DNA from: Megaleporinus macrocephalus
Taxonomy: Eukaryota; Chordata; Actinopteri; Characiformes; Anostomidae
Reading direction: 5' to 3'
Assembly: GCA_021613375.1 (NCBI GenBank)
Contig: CM038726.1
Location: 1,801,546-1,865,545, forward strand
Length of the DNA: 64,000 bases
The notes below the pieces were generated by a model. It did no database searches. It was not told the origin of the DNA and saw only the letters and a list, made by a program, of their open reading frames with translations. Below are positions 37,601-48,600 of the stretch, piece by piece (the first letter of the stretch is position 1; every line of letters starts with the position of its first letter). A program made the translations under genes and the position numbers.

Positions 37601-40600
37601 GGTTAATTTTAATGTAGGATTAAGGTTACAGTTCATTTTAATGTAGGTTTAAAGTTAGGGTTCATTTTAATTTAGAATTAAGGTTAGGGCTAGTTTTAAT
37701 GTAATCTTAATGTAATTGTAATGTAGGATTAACTTAGAGTTAGGGTTCATTTTGATGTAGGACTAAAGTTAGGGTTATTTTCAGGGTCAGGGTTAGAGGG
37801 TTGAGGTTAGTGTTATGTTAAGTTTAGGATTAAGGTCAGAGAGTTAATGTTAGGGTTAATTTTAGAGCTACAGGGTTTAAGGATGGGGTTTAGTTTGGCC
37901 GTAAGTCTGGCTAAGGTTGGAGTAAGTCTCTAGAAAATTAACAGAAGGCCATGTAAAATCCCACAGTTCACAGATGTGTGTGTATGTGTGTGTATGTAGG
38001 AGTTCCTGCGCAGGCTGCCAGACAGTGTGTTGGGCTGTGATTGCTATGAAGACTGGATGGAGGTGATGGAAGCAGAAGATCAGGAGAACAGATGCACCTC
38101 AGCGCAGAGGTCTGTGTCAGGTTCACACGTTGAGTCCTGATTAGCGGTAACGCGGGATCCATGTAAAGACACTCATTTACCTCCCACGAGCGCCGCCTCC
38201 ACAGCCTTTGTGTCTTTTTGTGGTCATGACAACAGTGATGTAAATGTGTGGGCTATACAATAATTAATACACAGACTTCTAACAGAACAGCGTCTGCAGT
38301 TACTTATCAGAGCAGGTCTTTACAGTGGGGGGGTAACAGGGTGTTTACAGTGGGGGTAACAGGGGGTGTTTACAGTGGGGGTAACAGGGGGTGTTTACAG
38401 TGGGGGTAACAGGGGGTGTTTACAGTGGGGGGGGGGACAGGAGGTCTTTACAGTGGGGGGGGAAACAGGAGGTCTTTACAGTGGGGGGAACAGGAGGTCT
38501 TTACAGTGGGGGGAAAACAGGGGGTCTTTACAGTGGGGGGTGTCAGGAGGTCTTTACAGTGGGGGAGGAAACAGGGGGTCTTTACAGTGGGGGGGTGTCA
38601 GGGGGTCTTTACAGTGGGGGGGAAACAGGGGGTCTTTACAGTGGGGGGGGGCAGGGGGTCTTTACAGTGGGGGTGAAACAGGAGATCTTTACAGTGGGGG
38701 TGAAACAGGAGGTCTTTACAGTGGCGGTGAAACAGGAGGTCTTTACAGTGGGGGTGAAACAGGAGGTCTTTACAGTGGGGGGAAACAGGAGGTCTTTACA
38801 GTGGGGGTGAAACAGGAGGTCTTTACAGTGGGGGGGGAAACAGGGGGTCTTTACAGTGGGGGTGAAACAGGAGGTCTTTACAGTGGGGGGGGAAACAGGG
38901 GGTCTTTACAGTGGGGGTGAAACAGGAGGTCTTTACGGGGGGGGAACAGGAGGTCTTTACAGTGGGGGTGACAGGAGGTCTTTACAGTTGGGGTGACAGG
39001 AGGTCTTTACAGTGGGGGGGGACAGGGGGTCCTTACAGTGGGGGGGGGAAACAGGAGGTCTTTACAGTGGGGAGTGACAGGAGGTCTTTACAGTGGGGGG
39101 TGACAGGAGGTCTTTACAGTGGGGGGTGACAGGAGGTCTTTACAGTGGGGGGTGACAGGAGGTCTTTACAGTGGGGGGGGAACAGGGGGTCTTTACAGTG
39201 GGGAGTGACAGGAGGTCTTTACAGTGGGGGGGGGGACAGGAGGTCTTTACAGTGGGGGGGGACAGGAGGTCCTTACAGTGGGGGTGACAGAAGGTCTTTA
39301 CAGTGGGGGGTGAAAGGAGGTCTTTACAGTGGGGGAAAAACAGGAGGTCTTTTCAGTGGGGGGGGGACAGGAGTTGTTTACAAGGTGGCAGGATGTCTTT
39401 ACAGAGTATAGTATACGATAACGTAATATAGCTTTATTACACTGACAATCTAGTACCTATAATATATTTAATATCATTTATTAGTATTATTATTAGTTAA
39501 TAATTACCTAATATAATATACCTTCAGTGTAATACCTACAATATGGGGTTCTACAATATAATACCTATAACATAACTGATCTTGTAACTATAATATAATA
39601 TACCTAATATAGCTATTGTTAGTTAATAGTTACCTAATATGCCTAATATAATAAACCTATATCATATAAAATACCAATATACCTATAGTATTGTATACTA
39701 CTATAGAATACCCATAATATAGTATATTATAACATAATATAGCTACATACATAAAATATTTAAATATAAATATTTACATACAATTTTAAATAGCTTATAT
39801 ACTATACCTATATGTCTATAACACCTACAACATAGTATACTAGAACATAATAAAATACCAATAACATACCTGTAAGAGTACACTATAATATACTTATAAA
39901 ATATACTTACATTTATAGCTTATATAATGTATCTATATGTAGCGAATTGACTACAAAGTAGTAAAGAGATAGCTAGCTTCCAATATTTAAATACCAGTGC
40001 TAAATACCAAAGGTAAGTATTTGAGGTTAATTATAAAAAATATTAAAAATATATATATAAAAGAATACTGTGGGCCAATCGGAAAAACCTAGGATCATCT
40101 ACGGAGCCGAGGACTATACCAGACCAGAGAAGACACTGCTCTGGAATTTGGAGGTTAAGGATAGCCTCTTTTAATGAACAGGTAAGTAAAACATTCTAAA
40201 ATAAAAATAATAAAATAAAAAATAATACCTCTAGTTAGATTCTATATATTTATGATTTGATGTCAATCACAATCAATAATACAATATATATCTATATCAA
40301 ATAATCACAACAATAAAGTTTTCCTTTTTTTCCTGTGTATGTGTGATTAATGTCCGTTTGTTTTACAGGTGGCAGTGGGAATTGAGTATGTGGAAAAGTC
40401 GAGTCTGTGGAAAGGTAGTTATTCAACATACAATTAGACTATGAAGAAAACAAGAATTCTTTTAATGAAAAGGTATATATTTAAATTTTCTGTGCTTTCA
40501 TACACTTCAAATTTTGGAACATATTCCAATGTCTTTTTTTACCAACACATTTGGCATATGGTAACTGAATATTCCCAAAAAAGTTTGTCCCTAAACAGAA

Positions 40601-42559
40601 TTTAAACCTAAACATACTTAAATATTTTATTGGTCTATGGCATATGTGTCTTAAATACATTGGACATTAAAAATAACAATAAAGCTCCACTTTCTAGAAG
40701 ATATTAACTGTTCTTTCAGGACAATACAATAATATCACTTTAAATTACAAAACATTGCAGTAGAAATAATCCTGATACCTAATCACAGAGGAAATGGACA
40801 TTATTAGATTAGAATAATCCTGTAGTCAATCTACATTATCATTGCCATATCACTCTAGAACATTCTGACAGACTTTCAAAAACCGTACTAACTGTATTAA
40901 GTAGAGATGGAAAGATCAATCGGCCGATTTTTAATCAAAATATGTTATCGGTGATCAGTCGATATTTCTCCAATTTAGCCGATCCCGAGAGCCGATCGAT
41001 GGCGTTAAACAAATGAGCGTAAATTCTGTATTTCCAGCTAGCGTTTCATTGAAACCCCCTCCGGTCAGCTCCCTGCAATTCCTTTGTGAACCACTAGGTG
41101 GAAACACAACTTTTTCATTTTCCACAGACTGACTAAATCCAGACCGTTTTTAAAATCTGTAAAATTAACCGTATCTTGTTGGGGAACCAAGATAAAGATA
41201 CTTAGATATTTAATATTTTATTAATTATTATTTTTTATTTTATCTACTTAAAGTTTGACAATCAGAAATCTAAAAAATTATAAAAATATAGACTAATAAA
41301 TTAGTATCTATTAAATCTGTGTTGGAGTGTGAGGGGTTAAGTGGAAGCCTGTGAGTCTGTGTCGCCCCCTATAGGGACTGTGATGACTGTTGATGATTGG
41401 TGGTCCCGCTGTTCATGTACAGAGGGGCCAGGCAGTTATAATTCAGATACCAAGTTCAAATAACAGTAAAACTGACCAATCATATCTTCCCTCTGAGTGG
41501 GCGGGGCTTAACTGTATGATCATTTCTGCCCGCTGTGGTGACGCTAGCTTGAGAAACTGCTAGCTAGCGCTAGGCTACCACCGCTAGCTAGTTAGCTGAG
41601 TCACGATGGAAGCCCAGGTCCCGCCTCCAAACTGTCAAAACCACGCCCCCTCTGAAAACTCGAGAAAAGTATTACAGTTCCCGCGAGAGGAGAACATACC
41701 TTTCTGTGCTCGTGAGTTTCACACTCACCGCTCGGCACACAAGGGGTTACACTTCTGCAGCGCGCGCCTGTGCTGCTCGCGGGCACACACAGGCCAGTCT
41801 GTTTACACAGGCCGAAAAAACCCTAACAAACACAGAAATACACAAAAATGCACAGAAATACACACTCCCAGCCTCTACAGACACAACTCCTAACCCTGTC
41901 TCAGCTACACGGGTCATAAATAACTTTAAAAGTTTATACTGACACATTTAATCACAGGCAGCACGAAATCCTACTGAAAATACACCGTTAGCTTAGCATA
42001 GTCGGCTAGCGCCGTGATAACTAAAGCAGCTCACTGACGCTAAACTCGGTGTATCCTAGTAAATGACACTCCTCGTTCACCACAGAGTGCTTCTTGGGTC
42101 CACCAGAGGTTAGAGTGCTTTACTTGCTAACCCTGCAGTCCGTATCACACAAATCCAGCTTTTGTTCAACTTTATCTCACTCTCTTCCAGAGACACCTTC
42201 TGCTCACCCCAGCTGCTCACCCCACAGGAAGAGCTGAGTCAGGACCAGCTATTTCCCGCGCTTATCAACGTCATCGATCACCTTATTGGCTGTAGCGTGT
42301 GACGTGCTACTAACAAAAATAAATAAAATAATTATTTCTCAACGGAATAAAGTTTCTTTTCCTCACATTTTTTGTGTCTTTATTTATTTATAATATTTTC
42401 TCAGCTTCTTGTTTAATAATAAATAAACAAAAATACTTTAATTAATCTTTTATGAACCTATAATGTAGTGTAGGATAATAAAATATAATATAATATCTGG
42501 AACATAGCCTACTATTACTATATACCTGTAATGTAGTAGCTATAATATAATGTACTTTA

Positions 42560-42624
<65 letters not shown>

Positions 42625-45600
42625 AATATATTTAGTAAAAAAGTTCAGTATAGTACTGCTGATGTTTTTAATGTTGTCTTGTTTATGTGCGGCAGTTGTT
42701 TACGTTCAACTCCGTCTGTGTTTGCTTGCTTGGCAGGTGTTGTGCGTTTGTGTCCTTGTTTATTCTCCCATGTTTACCTGCTGCTTTGTTGTTTCTGTAG
42801 CGTGCTGGCGAAGCTGCCGGAAGTGAACCGCTTGCTGCTTGGTTACGTCTTTGGGCTGCTCCACCGCATCCACACCAACGCAGATGCGAATCAAATGACG
42901 GCGGCTAATCTGGCGTTGTGTATCGCCCCCAACATGCTGTGGAGGGCATCACCTTGCAGTGCCGAGCAGGAGAACAAGAACAACCTGGAGGTAACGCCCA
43001 CTCGCAAGATGACACACAGCAAACTGTGCTGGGCCATGAGTTGGAGACGCTTCGTTTATCACATTAACAGTCAAAACAGTAGACGTTATTGTTTGTTTAG
43101 CAACAGGAAAACATAAACAGCTACACAGAATCTTCAATTGATTATTATGTTATTTATTGTAGTGTTTGAATGAGATGTTTCCAAACTGGGTCTGAATCGG
43201 TGTGTCTGATGGGTTCTGAGAGGGTTTCTAGATAATCTATTAATAGATAGCTACACAGAACCTAAACTAAATCTAATATCAGGTGTTCAAGTGTTTACTG
43301 TGTCCAAGCTTAACCTTTATTACTGCTTCCATTCTTTTCTGGAGGAACTTTCAGACACACCTTTAAAGTTCTTCTGTTGGCTTCTGTTTGTTTTGGTTCC
43401 CTAGTCCCGCCCCATCTCCTCCTTCTTACCATACCCCTCACTTGTTCCTAGTTTGTGGCTGCTCCCCATCCCAAGTATTCACTATGTGCCCTTGTGTATT
43501 TATACCCCTTGTTGGTCTCTGTCTGGTAAATGTGATTGTGTACATCTCTGTGTATACAGTTGTTTTGTTTTACTCAGGGTCTTTGAGTTTTGTTATTGTT
43601 TATTGTTTGTGCTTACCATCTCTGCCTGAACTTTGACTCTTGGCCACATTAGCCTGGACTTGGCATATGTATCCACCTTCCTTGCCTGCTCCATCATCAC
43701 ACTGATCAGCTCCGGGGCTCGACTGGAAGGTTTAGGGTTGAGTGGGGAGTGGAGCTGGATGTTCCTCTCTCTCTCAGACATCAGAACGCTGTTTATGTGA
43801 TGGGCAGGGACGAATTAAGTATAGTCTGGGCCCCTGGGCAACCCCCAACCCGCGTGCCTTGTGATCAAGGGCCCTCTTATGGTATGCCCTGCTCTTCTCT
43901 AGGGCTCCCTGGTAGGGGCTTTCATAACCATGTCCCTCTAAAATTATGCCCCCCTCTTTCCTAGGACCCCTAATAGCCAGAAGTCGAAGTCAGAGCAGTG
44001 CCACAACGCCTCGTCCATTTTCATAAGGGGCTCCAAAAGCATGGCTAGGGGCTCCAAAAGCATGGCTAGGGCCCCCAAGTGACCCTGGGGTCAAAGTCCC
44101 TAAAAGTCAGCGGATCCTTATAATGGAGGGCCCTCGGAAATAAAAATATATTGTATCATAAATGTTGATGGGCATCGCAAAATGTTTTGGGTCAGGGCCT
44201 AACCCTAACCCTAACCCTGACCTCAAGGGCCCCTGGGCGCTGGCCCCACTGGCCTGGTTAGTTATCCAGCCCTGGTGATGGGGACGGTGTTGATGGGGCT
44301 ACCAGGTCTTGTTAGGAGAACCAGATGCTCTGCAGCTTTTGATGGAGTTTGGGAAGCATCTGTAAACTGGAGCTTGTACTTAGCGGCTGTTTTGTACTGC
44401 GTAGTGTTAAAAATGCTACGTACATGAGTCTGAACGCCACAGCTACTGTCTGCCTTTACTCCAGAGCCCTGAACCTTCAAATCCAGGTCAGCAGACATCC
44501 GGTCCTTGAAACACGAAACACACCTCGCGAACTGGATGGAGCTCAAAATGTTCTTCACTGCATGATTCATTTGCATGTATTAGCGCCGCTGATGATAAAA
44601 CCTCTCTGGGATGCATGTGGAGAGGAGAGGAAGCAAGAGAGAGCGAGTGCCTAGGAGTGATGGAGGAAGAGAAGAGGGAGTGAGAGAGAACGCCTGGGAG
44701 TGAAAGAGAAAGAGACTGAAAGGAATAGAGGAGGGAGTGAGAGAGAGTGCCTATGAGTGAAAGAGGAAAGAGACTGAGAGGAAAAGAAGAAGGTGGGAGA
44801 GAGAGGGTTCCAAGGAGTGAAATAGAAGGAGACTGAGAGGAAGAGAAGAGGGAGTGAGAGAGAGAGTGCCTGGGAGTGAAAGAGAAAGAGACTGAGAAGA
44901 AGAGAATAGGGAGTGAGAGAGAGAGTACCTGGGATTGAAATAGGAGAGAGACTGAGAGAAAGAGAAGAAGGAGTGAGAGAGAGTACCTGGGAGTGAAAGA
45001 GAAGGAGACTGTGAGGAAGAAGAAGAGGGAGTGAGAAAGAGTGCCTGAGATTGAAATAGGAGAGAGACTGAGAGAAAGAGTGAGAGGGAGTGCCTAGGAG
45101 TGAAGGAGAAAGGAGACCAGTTTGGCCTCCCGTACATGTAGAGATCTCCTCCTGGGTTCTCCTGATGTGAGACGTGTAGGAGGAGGTATTCTGGTCCTCC
45201 ATCAGAAATATCAGCTCGTGTGATTAGCAGCTCCTGCTGTTGTAGGAAATTGCCATGAGCTAAGCTTATTATGGTAGCCCTCCACCTACTATCACACTGC
45301 ACTTCTGAGAGTCCTCTGCTAGTACAGGGTGAACCAAAAGTATCAGGACACCCTTCAATTTCGGAAGGAAAGGGAAGATGCCGTATCTAAATACCCAAGC
45401 AAGCACCAGGTGAGGGGGCCTATCTTTTAGGCTATATCCTGAACATGGCCACCACCTTGAAAGCCGCCATACTGGATCAAGGGCAAGTGATTCCAATGGG
45501 AAGGTGGTCCTGTAGCAGATCAAAGAAGACCAGAACTGTCTCAGAAATCGATTAATGCAATCAGATTTGCAAAATCTCACACCTACAGATCTGTGTTCAG

Positions 45601-48600
45601 CACCAGGGACAGCTCACTGAACATCCAATGTGATGGACCTCCACACCTGCTCCACAGTATATCTGATTCTTCTCTTCATGAGGACAATTTCCAAAGGATC
45701 TGGAATGCGAAGCCATGCTGTTGTAGCACGAGCAGAATGAGGTCCTGCTGGAACAACTATGGACTTCCCAGGAAAGGACAACCTCTTAAAATCCCAATTC
45801 ACGTGATACCGATGCCCCCTACTGTATGGCAGGTGTTGCAACTTTCACAAATGAAGATCTGAATGGAACCTACAACTTGGTGTCCTTTATCTCCCCCAAA
45901 AGCAAGCTAGAATGTAGACCCATGGTCTTTCAGACCACCTGAGATGAGCTCAGGCCCAAAGAACTTGGCGGCGCTTCTGTATAGAATTGATTCGATGGAG
46001 AAACAAATCTGCTGTTCTCAAGATGTTCAGTTGTATCTTCTGGATATGAATCTTATTATGAGTTATTTATATTACAAACACATTTTGGACATTAACTTTA
46101 TTAGAACATTCTCATGATGGTCTTTTCCCAGAAATCTTTCCAGAAACAGAGACCTTGTTAACTACAGAGAGCTGTAAATGGGGGCTTATGTCCTTGGGGT
46201 GGGTCTCTGAAAGGTGGGACACAGTGGGAAACAAATGTCCATCTAGAAGCTGCTTTTGTCTGAATTTCCAATTAAAGCTGCACTGCAGGCTTGGATGGTT
46301 GCACGTATGCAATAAGACCTCTTCACAGCGAGTTCGTCTTAACAAGCTCTCGCTCACATCCGGGACCCCCATAGTCCTCCTATACTTGGGCAACGAGCAG
46401 GTCTGCTGGCAGCTTGCGTCCATAATAGACGCACACACATGCGGGGTGGTTGTTATCAATGAGCCAAACTTAAATAAACAGACTCTTAGTCTCTTAAAGC
46501 TCATGTAATAAATTCCTGACGTCTACACAGTTCAACCTGTTGGACCTGGAGGGCTTCTCAGAGTTGAACCTAGTCTGGGCACCAGACTGATGGGGGCAGT
46601 TAAAGAAAACAAGGGGGCAAATCGATTTATGTAGTGAAACAATGTAGTGGACCAGCGGTTTTCGTCCTGTGGGTGAAGATAATAAAGATATTGACCCCAG
46701 TTGATCTTTAGTTGATGGACTAGATTCTAGATTACTTGCTGTCTGATTGATCTGGCGGATCAGATAAACAATAAAAGGCCACTGAAGTGTGAAGTCCAGT
46801 CGTGTTCAATATGAATATGCCGAGTCACTGTTGGGGTCTTGGAGCTTCATCATTTATAGAACTCGTTGCTTGTCTTGATTTGGATTGGGTCGATTCTACT
46901 CTACCGCTTGATACCAAGAAAGCCATTTTTAGCGTGGCCGTCTATGTGGACGGATGGCCAGCAGGGGACTCTCGGACCAACACACCACCCACCCCACCAC
47001 CTTCACCCTATCTTGCTCAAAAGCAGCTAAGCTTAGCCTAAGGGTCAAGAGACAACAGCGTCCTAGTTTAACCGATAACAGAGTTACAGGGAAGGCGCGT
47101 TCATGCCGCTGGTAGAATGGCCACTAGGGGGCGTACAGAAAGTGGGTACCAGCCAAACAGTAGACGCCACTGTTTTATTCAAGATTAATAAACGTTCTGT
47201 AGAGCAGCTAATGGAAAACAGGGCTGAGCACATCTGGCTCGAATTAGAAGACAAGCGAAACAAGGTCAAGAGATTCATTCCTCATTAATAATAAATAGGC
47301 TCATCTCGAAGACGGCCACGGGTAGGAAGAGGTGGCAGAGGGGTTAAATCGTTTCTTCACTCCAGCCGCTAGTGAGTTAAACCGACTCCGGTCTTAGGCT
47401 GGTGTCAGAGGAGGCCACGCTGGAGAGGCTCAATAACACCAGTGCTCTCAAAGCGAGCGACCCTTTGGATTGGATTTAATGGGGGATGCATAGGTCAGCA
47501 GAAAGGTTCGGACCACCTTACTTACAAAGCAGCCACCCCCTCCCCACACATAGACTGACACCATTATGCGGCGGTAGGAAGTATGGGAGACCCTGGTGGG
47601 GGAATGGGATGGTGGGGAAATGATCAGGTGGAGGCAGGAGTGAAGAAGCCAGGGTTACCTTATTTCTAGGTCTCATGGTTTTCTGATGCTGATGCTGACC
47701 ACTCTCTCTCTCTCTCTCTCTCTCTCCCTTTGGTCTCTCGTCCTACTGTGCACAGGCGTCATAACCAATCAGGTCGCCGCCTTACCGAGACCAGCGCCCC
47801 GCCCCAGACTTTCAGAGTCGAGCATTCGGTTTGAGCTAAAAACGTCACAACTCTGGTGCTAAAAATCAGGAGGTGGATCATTCTGCAGTGTTTAAACACC
47901 TCAGTGTCACTGCTGGACTGAGAATCGTCCACCAACCAAAACTATCCGGACAGCAGTGTCCTGTGGGCGGCGTCCTGTGTCCACTGATGAAGGACTAGAG
48001 GAACACAAACTGTGCAGCAGCAGATGAGCTACTGTCTCTGACTTTACGTCTACAAGGTGGACCAGCAAGTAGTAGGAGTGTCTAATAGAGTGGACAGTGA
48101 GTGGACACAGTGTTTAAACACTCCAGCAGCAGCACTGCTGTGTCTGATCCACTCACACCAGCACCACGTCAGTGTCACTGCAGCGCTGAGAATGACCCAC
48201 CTCCCTAGTAGTATCTGCTCTGTGGTGGTCCTGTGGGGGTCCTGATCATTAAAGAACAGAGTAATAAAGTATACAGAGAATCAGGTGAACTAAGTGAGTG
48301 AAGCTCCGGTATGGTTGGTGGAGCTCCTGTATGGTCAGTGGAGCTCCGGTGTGGTCAGTGGAGCTCCTGTGTGGTCAGTGGAGCTCCTGTATGGTCAGTG
48401 GAGCTCCGGTATGGTTGGTGGAGCTCCGGTGTGGTTGGTGGAGCTCCTGTATGGTCAGTGGAGCTCCGGTGTGGTCAGTGGAGCTCCGGTATGGTTGGTG
48501 GAGCTCCTGTATGGTCAGTGGAGCTCCGGTGTGGTTGGTGGAGCTCCTGTATGGTCAGTGGAGCTCCGGTGTGGTTGGTGGAGCTGATCTGAAAGAGTTA

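Noticed and set aside
38366..39411. Gly/Tyr-rich frames resembling silk- or keratin-type proteins
   Set aside because: They result from the G-rich 25-29 bp repeat; frames shift at every length variant.
41606..41893. 95-codon frame starting in the CpG-rich block
   Set aside because: The ATG follows a TGAGTCA motif, but the peptide has no family resemblance and drifts into a CACAGAAATACA repeat.
44198..44218. Interstitial telomere from (CCCTAA)n
   Set aside because: Only about three hexamers, and they lie inside the hAT MITE, so they travelled with it rather than marking a chromosome fusion.
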